A stretch of 64,000 bases of DNA from Blattamonas nauphoetae (taxonomy: Eukaryota > Preaxostyla > Oxymonadida): positions 1-64,000 of the forward strand of contig JARBJD010000289.1 in assembly GCA_033064195.1 (NCBI GenBank), read 5' to 3'. Made by a program: the position numbers and the translations under genes. The notes under the pieces were generated by a model, which saw only the letters and a program-made list of their open reading frames with translations, did not search any database and was not told where the DNA came from. Shown piece by piece: positions 32,589-44,016 of the stretch (within the stretch, counting starts at the first letter, position 1; every line of letters begins with the position of its first letter).

Positions 32589-34399
32589 GAAATTTATTGT
32601 TAGTTCAAGTGAAAAAAGAGAATTGAAGAGTCTGGGTGAGTTTGGACTGATCCCGCCCATGAAGGATTGAATGATGTTTTGCTTGATTGTGAAGAGCATA
32701 TATATCGTGGAAAAAGTGAACAATTCGCCCAAATGGTGTTCGTTTCTCTATTTCTCTATTTTTTCTCTCCTTAGGTTCCCTCAGTCTGTTTTGTTTCATG
32801 ATCACAATCGTGATCGCAGTTCTAAGTGATTCTGATGCTTGAAGACTTGTCATCGTTTCCCTGCTCACTCAATGTTTGTTGTTTTTCTCTTTCTCTCACT
32901 TTTATTACCAGAAAATCTTCATGGTGATATCAATTGTTCTTGCAGCTTCAAAATTGAGCTCTAGAGGGATCACAGATTGTATCTGAGTTCCTTGTTTTCA
33001 GTTATCCACCCTTTTGCATCTTATAATCGAACTTCTTTTTATGATAGTCGCTGAAGTCCTCGATCCAACGCTCTTAAATCCCATTGAATCCAAACGTTGT
33101 AATGGCTTCGACTCACATATCAAACACAAATAATGATCATGATATCAATGCTTTTATGACGTTTTCATCTGATTCACAAGATCGTCACATCAAGATATGA
33201 CACACATCAATCTCACATTCACCTCTCTCTCAACACAAAGAATAACGAACAAAATCACCTAATGTGTATTCAACCATTCACAATCCACACTTTCTCCAAC
33301 TTCTTTCTCTCCCATTCCGTCAACATCATCCTCCGCACTCCTTCCCATCAGATGCGAAAAGTGTGACATCTCTAGCAGACTCCACTTACTCTCAACCATA
33401 AATTCAGCTCTAAAACCCGAACCACATAAGAATGTTTGGATTTGGAAGCTTGATTTGGAATGGAATCGACAGAACCTGATTGTTTTCTTCACCCGATTCG
33501 GAATGGTCGATAATGAATGGACAATCCCAAAACAGAATGCTGCCTTTGTGAACATTGAAGAGGAGAGTGTTTGTTCTGATTGAATACGCATCGTTCACGT
33601 AGCACGACAGAACAGCGTCGCCACTTCACCATCTCTCAACTCTTCCCTCACACCAATATCCCCATCTTTCCACCACTCTCTGTCTTCCGCACCCGCTCCA
33701 GTCTCTCTCACAGCTGATTCTGACGTTCTACCTGTTCTCTAGTCACTCTCCGAAGTTGCGATGGCCAGCCATCCGAAGCAACAGAGCCAACTGGACACAG
33801 AATGTTTGGAGTGTTTGGTGGTGGACGAGATTGTCCGCGTCGCAGTTCTCTATGAATGACACGTGTCCCTCTGTGTGCGGGAAGATACTGTGTTTGCCTT
33901 CCTCAGACTGGACAAACGACGCTCCTGCAAACATCAACTCAGCATTCTCTTCCACAAAGCGTATCCCACTCCTCGGTCCCCACTTGTGCCTCGCATCTTT
34001 CCAGCGACCACATTCCACTACCTCCTCCAGACGTCAGCGATTCGACTTGTTCTGGAGAAGAGAGAACCAACACTGCTTGTGGACGACAAGGAACATAAAG
34101 CGGCAGTATGATCGAGGAGGGATTTGAGTGTTGAAGAACTGGAGGGGAGACACAAATGGATGGAAGAGAGCTGAACGAGTGGGAGGAAGAGAAGAGTGGA
34201 TTGTGGCGTGTGAGGGATCGTTGCGGAGAGGATGAGCGATGAAATGAAGATGCGGTGGATACCGATAGACGAGTGGCTGGACAGAAACGATCAGCTCTCC
34301 TTTCTGCCCCTGCTCTTCATGGTGAGGGCGTTGTCCTCCAGTCTGGCTGTGATTGTCTCGTTCCTCCGCTGGATGATGACATGCGGATTGTTCAAGATG
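32589..34399. repeat. segmental duplication D, copy 2 (nearly identical to 62195-64000)
   Basis: About 1.8 kb repeats in direct orientation at the right edge of the window with only a few differences (for example near 33036/62641 and a one-base difference near 33768/63376). Its second half (from 33651) is also the diverged repeat at 17232-18022. Contents look noncoding or decayed. Near-identity implies a very recent duplication or gene conversion, unless it is an assembly effect. Confidence 0.9.
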
Positions 34400-36040
34400 T
34401 CAATCGGAATAGCGCGTCCCGACTCGAAGAAGACGAAAGACAACGACGGGAACTGTCCTGCGCAGATGGAGGGACAGCGACGCGGGCTTCGTAAATCTGT
34501 ACACGGGCGGGATCAAGATGGATGTGAAGAAGACGAGCAGTTTTTGCTGAGATGGTCTGTTGGAGAGGAGGGCAGGTGCGATAGAGGGAGACGAGAGGGG
34601 GGACGAGCTCGATGAAGAAGTGACATTTTGGAGATCGACTGAGATCATCTTCACGCCCATTATGAACGAGAACTGGACTTATCCGATTCTGCGCGGGAAG
34701 ACTCAAAACGTGTTCGAGAACGGAGAATCCTTCGAAGTCGCAGAAGACGAAGACGGACGGAACCCGATCGAGATGAGATGCACGTTGAGAGACAGCGCAA
34801 CGGACTGGAGAAGACCAATCCTCACGCTCTCCTCTTCGGGATGATGGTCGAGAATGAAGGGCGTTATGAACGCCAACACATACTGCATCTAATTGTGGAT
34901 TATGCCTGGAGACAGTGCGACAGACTCGTCATCATCGTTCGACTCGTCTTCCACGACACCTGGCGAGTCAATGTCGGTTCGTGGGTTGGCGAGAATGGAG
35001 ATGATCTGGTTGAGGTAGGAACCAGAAGGGGGAGATACAAAGCGGCGTCCGATGTGGCCGATTATGGGATCGATGGAGACGGCAAACGAGGGCGACAGAA
35101 ATGGGATTACGAACGGCGAATGTGTCGTGAAGGCGAGCGTGAGACTCGGAAGCGAGGTGTGGAACGTGAGGGAGTTTGGGGTGGGCAACCGCACTGTGTC
35201 TTGATCAGCAAATACAGAGCAGTGCGAGAAGCACGACTGCGAGTCTGTTTCGAGGAGAGCGTAAAAACTAGTCAACATTCCATTCGAGAGGATTTTTCTG
35301 CGAAGGGCGACTTCCTCAAGGAAGCACAGTGGGAGAGATAGAAAAGCTGAAACCATCAGAAAAACTGCGGTAGATTCCGATTTCGAGCTGGCGGAGATTG
35401 TGGGCACTCGCGTTGACGTCGAACGAGCATGTTTTGACAAGAGGAAGCCGACATCTCACAAACGCATTGTCTTGGACGCTAACAATTCGAGCGAGACGCG
35501 ATGGGTGCGACGAGGCTGACGTGAACGACGTGAACGGATCGAGGATGGCCTGCGAGATCGGCGTGATGAACGAGTGTGAGGTGTGGAGGAACCGATGCTG
35601 CGAGAGATGCGAGACAGTTCGGATGAATCCGCTGAAGGATGGATGATATTGGAATCGAGATATCAGTGCTCATGAGCGCTCAACTTATTCGGGGTTCAGT
35701 GGACTGTCTGCGAGCTGGATCCCTCCCAACGAGATCGACTCCGTGCTGATGTGTGTCATGGCTTCGTCGGGTTCCAGAGTGTCGTCGGTGGAGCTGGCTC
35801 ACGCAGGAGATGTCGCCCTCTCTTTTTCAGCGCGTCGGTGAACTTCTATTCCACGTCCAACCCGACTGAGCTGAGTAGGGCTGTCTTGAACTTGATGGTG
35901 TTGGGAGCATATGTCGATGTGTCAGCGACGAGTGTGAATGATGACAGCGCGGGGATGAAGGGCGAGAGGAGGAGGAGAGTGGTCACCTTCGATGGAATCA
36001 GAGCGAGGAACGGCATTGAGATGTGTGGCTGGGAGGAATA
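34400..36040 (+). other. decayed coding-like region, no intact gene
   Basis: GC-richer sequence with broken stretches that read like protein in shifting plus-strand frames, for example around 34650-34850 and 35000-35400. Frames change and stops are frequent. No recognised family. It may be the remainder of the gene from which repeat D derives. Confidence 0.35.
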
Positions 36041-37190
36041 ATACTGATGGAAGAGCGAGAAGAAATTGATACTACCTTACGATGGATTGTTATATCATCT
36101 TGTTTGCTCTGATCTTTCGGTATGTCGTGTGGACATAGAACCTAAGGAACTCTGAAGAGAAAAAATTGAATAAACAGTGAAATAAGCACACATTGAGTGA
36201 ATAAAGTAGTTTTCACGGGTTTTTTGGTTCTCCAGTGTGTAACTTTTCTCTTCACTAATTCTTAATGGGCCGGATCATTGGATCATCACACACCACTTTC
36301 CTCAATGACTTCTCACTTCAGCAAACAGTGTTTCACGACGAAAAGAATCGTTTCGAGATGGATATATCATAAAAAGTGAACAAAAGGGGATTTGAACCTT
36401 GAACTCCTGGTCGTTCTTTTAGCAACTCTAGTCGTTAAATGCAGCAAAGCCCTTATATTTGCACTGGACCTTTCTCTCAATTAGTTCATCCAACTTCTAT
36501 ACTTATCTCAAAAGGAGACACATCGGACAGGACAGGACATGTCCGATTGTTCTGATCCTCTCACCCATGTTCCGTTGTTTTCTTTCGACTTTTTCTCTCA
36601 GGCCATCTCATCCCGCGATTTGAAGTCCGTAATCCATTCAACATTTCTTTTGTCCTGTGATAACTCATTTTTATCTCCGTTGAAGTAAAATTTGTGGAGA
36701 TCTGCTCGACTCATCATTCGCTCTCATCTTCTCTGTGTATGACTACAAAATCCTTTGATAGATGCAAATCTCACAATATTCGTTTGCGCTTCCATTGTTT
36801 TTGCCATCTTATCTGTGTTTCCTCTTCATTAGTCTGGAATTGAGAAATGGATCAAAGCCGAATCTGAACTCGACCGAAATAAATGAGATATGGAAGATTC
36901 ATAATGTCAGTATGTCTCTCCTTTGTTTTTACCCTCGTATTTTTCTATTTCTCTCTTTTGGTTCGGAATAGATATCTAGATGGCACGCAAGTCTGAAACT
37001 GCGATCGTGAGGATGTGCTACTGAGTCGCTCACACAACAGCTCCATCGAGAAAGCCTACTGTTCGGATTGATTATCTTCATATCACCTCGTTTGTACAGC
37101 CCTTTCTCATACCAATCATCAAAATGGAACCCATCTCTTCTCGATCGTAGTTACACCTCCCCCAGAGCGGAAATGCAACCTTTTTTATCC
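36041..37190. other. no supported gene apart from a tRNA-like sequence
   Basis: AT-rich spacer with no coding frame I can defend. It contains the tRNA-like sequence listed at 36391-36465. Confidence 0.5.
36391..36465 (-). tRNA. tRNA-like repeat (degenerate), family with 19766-19843
   Basis: The minus strand has GGTTCAAATCCCC (B-box type), AAGGG/CCCTT ends and a TTGCTAAA segment, matching the plan of 19766-19843. The T stem is poor. Probably a tRNA-derived SINE. Confidence 0.35.
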
Positions 37191-37192
37191 CA

Positions 37193-39050
37193 ATGAACTC
37201 TAATTCCACTCTTCAATCTAATTTTCTTCCTGAACGAGCTGATAAACAACCAACGTTACACCTCCAACCGCCATCACCACAAATCCACTCATCTACCAAA
37301 TATATCCAAGATTTTGACGTCCTTCCTTCTAATTTTGTCAAAAGTGGAGATTCTTCACGTTTTTCTTCACATTCTTCACCAACTCTCCATTTTCGTCCTA
37401 CCACAACTCAACCATCCGAAAAGCACGCCTTCCAGTGCCACCCACTTCAGCATCTCAACAATCGCGCTCCACATCGCATCCACGCACCACTCCGAATGTA
37501 TCCCACTTATCGCAAGTACGCACAGCCACACACTCCACTCACATTGTTGTCACTCTCACCAACACTCGCTCTCTCCTCCGACACAACAGATCACCCCAAC
37601 ACTCACAACTCGATGTGTTCCAACAAAAATTGAATCTCTTTCGTCGTTGCAGCATCCTCGTGGTCTTCGTGCCCTTTTAGAGCTTCTCTCACCCACTGAT
37701 TTCCTTCCAACACGCCTCCATCTTGAGGGCTGACACCGTTCAATACCACTCTCAAGCCATTTCTTGATCAACATCGCAACCAGCCCGACTCTTTGTCCTG
37801 TTCTGACATCACGACAGCAGTTCGATCGGTTGTCTCCCTTTCCACTCCGAAAACTCCACCATTCGAAGAACATGCTCTCTCGTCCACAACGCGCGATTTG
37901 TACCAAGTCACTGATGTCAAAAAGTTACTCGACACACGCCCTGCGGAAATTTCAATAGCCGAAGACCGCAACCGTGTCATCCAAACAGGAGGCACCCCCA
38001 TCCTGGAGCAGCGGCAGGCCCGACATCATCCTCCCTCCCATTCCCAGTGCTGGTGGAAGGATGGGCCAAACGAGGAGACAGTGCACCGATGACAGTCTTT
38101 TCTCCAAACAATCACAAAACCAACTCCGAACACAATCACGATCAACCCCCATCCATCAGAGCCCTCCGCATTATCACCGTCACCTCCACTTCCCACACAA
38201 AAACCAATTCCTCGCACCTCACATCCTCCAACTCCTCCAGGCCCTATCCGTCTACATCCACTTCACAATTACTAAAATCGTCCAAAAAATGTCTTCTCAG
38301 ATCGGAGCGTTGGTTTGAAAAAGCAGAATGGAGACACAAAGCAAAGATGGATATCGGAGAAGAGAAGCAGTTGTTAGACATGGCAACAAGGAGATTGTAG
38401 AAAGTGCGACTGGAACTGACGAAGTGTGGGGCAGGTGGGGAGAATGGGAGTGAAGACTACTTCCACGACAGCGAGGAGAGAGAGGAGTCTCAAAGGCAAG
38501 TTGTGAAGGAGAGATTGAAGAATGAGAAGTCTGCCCAGAAACTCTCCGAAACTCTCTCCAGCCTTCAAACAGAACACAGTCGCCTGCTGAACTCCCACAA
38601 CACCGTCTTCCTGAGCCATCTTCCTTCTCAACCCAATGCGGTCACCAACGATGGCCTGTTGCACGACTTCGCCAAACTCTGGACGACTACTGCTGTACAA
38701 ACAGCATGAGACCAAAATTCTCGTTGCAGCGATGCGGGATAGGTCCAGAACGAGACAGCAAACACAAACAATTAAACGACAGAACAGCACAGAGAGCGAA
38801 CAGGACACAGCCCAGTTTGGAGGCATGAGCACAAACGACATCGTCAATACTTTTGTGGTGTAAGATGAAATGAGCGAGCGACTGAGCGGATATTTGGACG
38901 AGGTTGAACAAAACTGGAAACGGGTCAAAACAGAAAGCAAGCTGCGAGCTGGCCAATCCTTGTTCATCTCCTCAAACCATCTTGTTCACCACCCAATAAC
39001 ACACTGCTCCATCCTACCAACGGTGAAGACACAATCACCGCGATGCAGCG
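37193..39050 (+). pseudogene. decayed protein-coding region with coiled-coil segment
   Basis: Plus-strand stretches in changing frames look like one protein. They comprise a serine/proline/histidine-rich first part (37193-37680), a middle with VTDVKKLLDTRPAEISIAED (37900-37970), a charged helical part rich in E, K, R and Q (38460-38600, VVKERLKNEKSAQKLSETL), and a further helical part (38870-38960, SGYLDEVEQNWKRVKTESK). Stops separate them, and small introns could explain some of the frame changes. No family recognised. Repeat R starts right after it. Confidence 0.35.
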
Positions 39051-39053
39051 TTC

Positions 39054-39237
39054 GATATCGGTTTAAGGTCCAAATCCGATCGAACAATCATCGATCTTTT
39101 CACTTCAACAGACTCTTTTGGATCTATATTTTAGGAAAAGGCAAGTGCCGACTTGGTGGGTCAAAAGTGCACGAGACGTTGGATCATTTATAAGATCGTT
39201 CTTCGCTTATTTCACTCATCCATTTCAACTACTTTTT
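39054..39237 (+). repeat. dispersed repeat R, copy 1
   Basis: About 184 bases almost identical to 52883-53065 and in the same orientation. It contains TTTAAGGTCCAAATCC and ends in a T-rich segment. No coding sense. Its other copy starts about 45 bases after the separase stop codon. Confidence 0.9.
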
Positions 39238-39449
39238 CAAAATATGTAAGATAGCAAAAAACTGTACGGAAACAAAACTAAACGAAAAAGTCCAACAATT
39301 GGGTAGGACCTCGCACAAGTTTTTCTGCCGTTCCGAGATAATGGATGTGATATTTGTGGGATTTCCAGAATAAAAGTGGTATTTTGATGGGAGGTGGGTG
39401 GGACTGACACATGCCTATCATACAGTGCCACCGCTAGAAGCAAAATTAA
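39233..39449 (-). repeat. dispersed repeat T, copy 1 (3' flank of RAD21)
   Basis: About 215 bases, inverted relative to 61845-62061 and more than nine-tenths identical by eye. In the minus direction it lies about 90 bases after the RAD21 stop at 39537, just as the other copy follows the PDS5 stop, so both are in the same orientation relative to the gene. Confidence 0.9.
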
Positions 39450-39536
39450 AGTTTAGTCACAGTCGGCAAATTGTGTGTCCTAGTCGACTTTGTTTCGAAT
39501 TTGACTGACAGCAATCGGCTCTAGAACGAGAATTCA

Positions 39537-42500
39537 TCAAAAATCAACGAAAAAGAGTCGCCAAACTGTTATCTTCACGAATATCGGCGCGTACGGAGCA
39601 GCCTGTTTCGACTCCACATACCCGTCCCGCACGAAAGTGAGGAGGGCAGCCATGGCGAGTGCCTTGGACCTTCTCCACTCCCTCTTCTGATGTTCAGGTG
39701 CGCTTTTTTCGGGCTGAGGACATTTGAAAGCTTTTTCGAAGGGAAGCTCTGTTTTGTTCTCCTTGTTGAATTGATAGGCGACAAGCTCCAACATGTCACG
39801 GGTCTTGCTGTCAGAGTAAGGAGGTGGAGGCTCGCTTGTGGGACCAAGAGGGCGAGACGGGGCCATCGTGTGGTGTGGGCTGTTGGTTATCGAGTTGAAG
39901 TCTGGCGAGTTGCATGCGAGAATCCTCGACTGGATGTCGCGAACCGTTTCGTCCGTCAACATTCCCTCCGGCTGCCCTTCCGTGCCTGTGGAGCTCTGCG
40001 GTGTCATGAACTCGTCCATGGCTCCTTGCCCTTCAAATGGTCCGGGGGACTGGAGTTCTTCAAACACTCCATCAAATCCAGGTGGGGTGGGCGTGCTGTT
40101 CGGGATTGTTTCTTGGTGATGTCCTCTGAAGGGGTAGGGCGAGTCGTTTGAGGAAGTATTTTCGTTGGTTTGGCGTGGTTCCATACCAGCGTCTTCGCCT
40201 TCAGCATCCGGAGAAGAGAGAAGAATGAATGAAAACATCAAGAAAGAGCAATACCAGTGCGAACAGTTTGAGAGACAGGTGGCTCGATTTGAATGGGGGG
40301 CGCGGCAAGGTATGTTTTGCTCTTGATCGCTTTCAGCCTTTCCAGATAAGCTGATGGGTCGAAGTGAATCTGTTTCTTCCACTCCTCCATAAATGCATCT
40401 GTCGGAGGAACAAGGAGATCATCATCTGACCAGTTGTTGAGTGAGGGGAAGATGATCATTTGGCTCAACTCCATTGTCCTCACGATATCTCGTGTATCGT
40501 CTTGGTTGTCACTCATGGTCTGGTCACTCAGTGTAATGACTTGATCAATTATGACACCCTTATTTTGACTTGAGTCGGATTCAATTTGAGGACCTGATTG
40601 TTTTCGCTTTTTCTTCTTCGTAGAAGATTTGAGAGTCGCCAAATCGTCTTCCAGGAACAATGGAATCTTGTTTGACTGTTCTTGTGCTTGAGGTTCAGGA
40701 TATTCGAATCCTTCTTGCATTCCGGGCGTTGTTGTTGGTTGAAACGCAAGTGACGAGGAATCGGGATGATTATATTCTGATGGACGTTGGTTATAAAACT
40801 CAGTCGTTTCCAAGAATGTATCGAAGTCATGGATCTCTCCTTGTTGGTGAGCATGTTCGATCAGCCATCGAATCTCGTCGGGATCATTACAGCTCGACTA
40901 GTTCTGAATTGTATTTTAATTATTCAGAAATGAACATAATTGTTCAGAAATGTGTTTTGATTGTTCAGAAATGAACATGATTGTTCAGAAATGAATTTTA
41001 ATTTTTCAGAAATGAACATGAATTATTCGTAAATGAACAGTGATTTTTCTGAAATGAACAATGATTATTCGGAAATGAACAGTGATTGTTCAGAAATGAA
41101 CGGCTCTTTTTCGGATTTATTTTTGAGACCACTCGTTTTAGAAAAGACTGACAGAACGAAGGGAAACACTCTTGTGTGGTGAATTATTGATGAAGCAGTT
41201 TATTCTTCAGGTTCTTCCACTCGTGGTCAGTGGTCTGGTGGCATGATTGCTTGCGGACTTGGAGCATGTGGGCCGTTCGAATCGCGGTTGAACTGTTCTT
41301 GTGTTCGATTGAGAGCCAAATCACCTCGGCGAGCGATAATTGGATGAAGTCTGAGAGACACAAATCTGATGGCCGCGGATATCTTCCGATGAGGAATTGC
41401 ACTGAGAGATTCCGAAAGATGAATCCGCAGTTGATCCTCTGTTCTGACATGAGAAGGAATCGAACTCCCACCTTTCCACATGCCAAAGACGTACTCGATC
41501 GGATTCAACTCACATGAATTTGGTGGAGTGAACAGAGTTGTGTAATTTTTCGATCTGATGAGCTCTTTCACCTCATCCGTCTTGTGCAAGCCAACATTGT
41601 CCATAATCAGTGTGCAGCTTTCATTCGTTCTTCTTTGAAGGGACTCAAAAAGTGAGAGGAGGAAATGTTGGAATTCAAGAGCAGACACAGTTCCTTGAAC
41701 CCACGTCACATGAACAACACCCCACGCTTCAGAGATCGCTGTGATTGCAGTGAGATTTTCCGTTTGCAATCGACGAACTCGTTGAAGGCAACGCTGACCG
41801 ATTGGAGCACGACCTTGATTTTGGAAGCAGGTCTTGTTGAAGGAAGTTTCGTCGATGTAGACAGCAAATCCACCTTGAGAGAATGTTGTTGCGTATCGCT
41901 GAAGATAGTCGAGTCTCGCGTCCTTTGTTTCCTCCGAATTGCGTTCGTGTTGGAGCAGTTCGACTTTCTTCACAGTGAACTTTGTACACCCGTGTTCCAC
42001 CATTTTTGGTGAAGTTAGGTGAGCATTGATTGTCGACACTGCAACCGATGTTCCATGATTCTCCTCGACGAGAGTTTTGAGTTCTTCTCCCTTCAAGAGT
42101 GGGTTTTGAAGAATTGCATCATTCATTGATCGTGAAATTTCTGGAGTGATTTTTCGATAGACTGCTCCCCCACGAGGCTTGGGAGCAGGTTTTCCAGATG
42201 CGATGTTGTTGATTGTTCCTTTCGAGATGTTCCACTTTTCGACAATCAAATCGTACTTCTTCCCTTCCTTCACTTCATCGAGGACCAATTCGCGTTCACG
42301 AGGCGTGAGAATGGTGTATGATCGTCGGGGCTTTGGGGCAGGACGAGAAGTTGGACGACCACGTTTCATCTTCTGAGGAGCTGGTAGTTCAACAAACTCA
42401 TGAGGATCTTGTGGAAGAAGAGGTTCAGGTGGGCTTGCACTATCAACTGCTTCAATTCTTTCTGGCAAGAGTCTTCGAAGTTCATCTTTCGATCGTTTGA

Positions 42501-43906
42501 GACTTGTTCGAATAAAATCCTGACTGAATCCGCCTGTGAGAAGCCCATCCTGCTGACTTTCCATCCCAGATTCACAATCAACAACTTCATCACCAAAGAA
42601 CCATCCATCCGATTCGTTGAGAGATTGGTATTGTATTTGTCTTTCGGTGATCGATGAGTTTTGAGACTCGTCAGTCTCAGATTCATCATCGATGAGAGAA
42701 AAGGAGCGTTCCATGAAATTTCGCGATGATTTTCCAGAAAAATCTTCTCCGTTTATCATCTGATGTCGCAATTGGAAATGGCTACGCGTAATTTTTTTAG
42801 ACAATTTAAGGGTCCGATCAACCTTTTTTCATTTTTCAGAAGCCTGAATATAGCTTCTAAATTGCATCTGGACAACTCATTTTGATCCTTCATTTATGAA
42901 AAATTAGTATTCATTTCAGAAAAATCACTGTTCATTTGGGAAGAATCACTGTTCATTTCTGAACAATCTCTGTTCATTTCTGAACAATTATGTTCATTTC
43001 TGAAAAATTAAAGTACATTTCTGAACAAGTATGTTCATTTCTGAATAATTAAAATCTATTTCTGAAAAATTACAATGCATTTCAGAACTAGTCGAGCTGT
43101 ATTTGGCGTCACGAAAACCTAACAAGAAGAAGCAGCACAGTCATGGATGAAAAAAGAGACATACCGTAGGAATATCGCTCATTAAATTGTCTGCCGCTCC
43201 CGCAAAGTAATCAGACTCTCTGAAATCGTATCCGTCCTTCATCGGTGTTCTCAGCTGATTCGAGGGGAGTGTGAACGGTGAAAGTGATGAACGAAGAGAT
43301 TCCGGGTCGGTCAGCGTCGGGTCCGGCATGAGCAGCGATGGCCGTGGATATCCAAATATGTTTAGAGTTGGATCGCGAGGTGTGGACATATTCAAAGGTG
43401 GATCTGGTATTGTGATGTGTGACCGAGTTGCCTTCTTCCCACCAGGAGGAAGATCGATATTGGATGTGTATAAAGTCTATATAGAGAGAAAAGAAGCAAA
43501 AATGTTGTGAAAAAAGAAACTCACAATAGAAATGTCAACAAAGGTTTGTCAGCGATATAGTCTTGGAAAAAGCATACAGTGTTCAGGCGTGACTGAAACT
43601 CATTGATGTCATCCGCCAAGTATTTCAGTTTCCGCGTATAAACTCGAATGAGTCCAAGCAGGAGATGCGCTTGATACCGAAGGGGAAGAGGTATCTTTTC
43701 TTCGGATTCTCTTCTGTTGGAATACCTTCTCTGATGATCTTTACGGCTGCGGGAATGTTTATTTGGAGAATCTTGCCTTTAGACAGATTTCGGTCATAGT
43801 TCGCTGCAATCCATACTTGGCCCAGGGGACTAAGTCAATCAAAAGAAGTCTTAAAGAAGACACAAATATACCCATGCTTAGATATATATCGCGAAAATAA
43901 TGCCAT
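39537..43906 (-). CDS. RAD21: cohesin kleisin subunit (RAD21/SCC1/REC8 family), interrupted by a transposon
   Basis: Kleisin of the cohesin ring, which links SMC1 and SMC3. The N-terminal domain reads MALFSRYISKHGPLGQVW, then YDRNLSKGKI, then AHLLLGLIRVYTRKLKYL. The C-terminal winged helix (SKALAMAALLTFVRDGYV) ends near 39550. Exons: 43872-43906, 43726-43829, 43578-43699, 43165-43476, 40255-43118, 39537-40198; introns are 26-101 nt with GT-AG ends. A transposon (40890-43099) sits in the fifth exon inside an AAT codon pair. Without it and the extra TA the exons sum to 1887 bases, 628 codons plus stop, the usual RAD21 size. RAD21 and REC8 cannot be separated here. HAT1 ends 110 bases upstream. 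As shown, this copy cannot make a full-length protein. Confidence 0.9.
40905..41115. repeat. left subterminal array of palindromic TGTTCAGAAATGAACA units
   Basis: About ten units of a 19-20 base period, each a near-palindrome (TGTTCA-gaaa-TGAACA) with small variants such as ATTATTCAGAAATGAACA. Probable transposase binding sites of the element at 40890-43099. Confidence 0.85.
41227..42759 (-). CDS. Tc1/IS630-type DDE transposase with long N-terminal extension
   Basis: From the ATG at 42759 (MINGEDF) the frame gives 510 residues without a stop. The first 115 residues are acidic and probably disordered. A basic AT-hook-like stretch (KRGRPTSRPAPKPRR) and a helix-turn-helix region (around KYDLIVEKWNISKGTI) should bind DNA. 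The catalytic core has VYIDETSFN, LIMDNVGLHK and NSCELNPIEYVF, with 34 residues between the second aspartate and the glutamate (DD34E). It is longer than typical Tc1 enzymes. It is unrelated in detail to the transposase at 30330-31343. Confidence 0.93.
   Translation of the reverse strand: MINGEDFSGKSSRNFMERSFSLIDDESETDESQNSSITERQIQYQSLNESDGWFFGDEVVDCESGMESQQDGLLTGGFSQDFIRTSLKRSKDELRRLLPERIEAVDSASPPEPLLPQDPHEFVELPAPQKMKRGRPTSRPAPKPRRSYTILTPRERELVLDEVKEGKKYDLIVEKWNISKGTINNIASGKPAPKPRGGAVYRKITPEISRSMNDAILQNPLLKGEELKTLVEENHGTSVAVSTINAHLTSPKMVEHGCTKFTVKKVELLQHERNSEETKDARLDYLQRYATTFSQGGFAVYIDETSFNKTCFQNQGRAPIGQRCLQRVRRLQTENLTAITAISEAWGVVHVTWVQGTVSALEFQHFLLSLFESLQRRTNESCTLIMDNVGLHKTDEVKELIRSKNYTTLFTPPNSCELNPIEYVFGMWKGGSSIPSHVRTEDQLRIHLSESLSAIPHRKISAAIRFVSLRLHPIIARRGDLALNRTQEQFNRDSNGPHAPSPQAIMPPDH
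42900..43085. repeat. right subterminal array of palindromic TGTTCATTTCTGAACA units
   Basis: About nine units, the mirror image of the left array, with period about 20 bases. Variants replace the arms with ATTCATTT or CTATTT. It ends at the right terminal repeat of the RAD21-inserted transposon. Confidence 0.85.
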
Positions 43907-44016
43907 GACGTGTGGCCAAGGTTGATCTAGCCCTTAATTCTCAGTAATCGGTTACTTCTGATTCAGACAAAGACATTGCGAAGTGATAATTCCCGAAGTC
44001 GATTTAATCCCAATGA

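Larger units (their letters stand above)
40890..43099 (-). mobile_element. Tc1/IS630-type transposon inserted in a RAD21 exon
   Basis: Perfect inverted termini begin CAGCTCGACTAGTTCTGAA at 40890 and at 43099 on the other strand. TA flanks both sides (40888-40889 and 43100-43101), the classic target duplication. The interior holds one open transposase gene in the same direction as RAD21 and two arrays of palindromic subterminal repeats. Perfect ends, open gene and a host exon that reads cleanly across the empty site all indicate a recent insertion. Confidence 0.95.

Noticed and set aside
33773-34127. Protein-coding gene in repeat D on either strand
   Set aside because: Plausible stretches are broken by stops in every copy, and strands cannot be distinguished by any known domain.
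40905-43085. CRISPR-like regularly spaced repeats
   Set aside because: The arrays have no unique spacers; units are contiguous near-palindromes confined to the two ends of a transposon in eukaryotic DNA.
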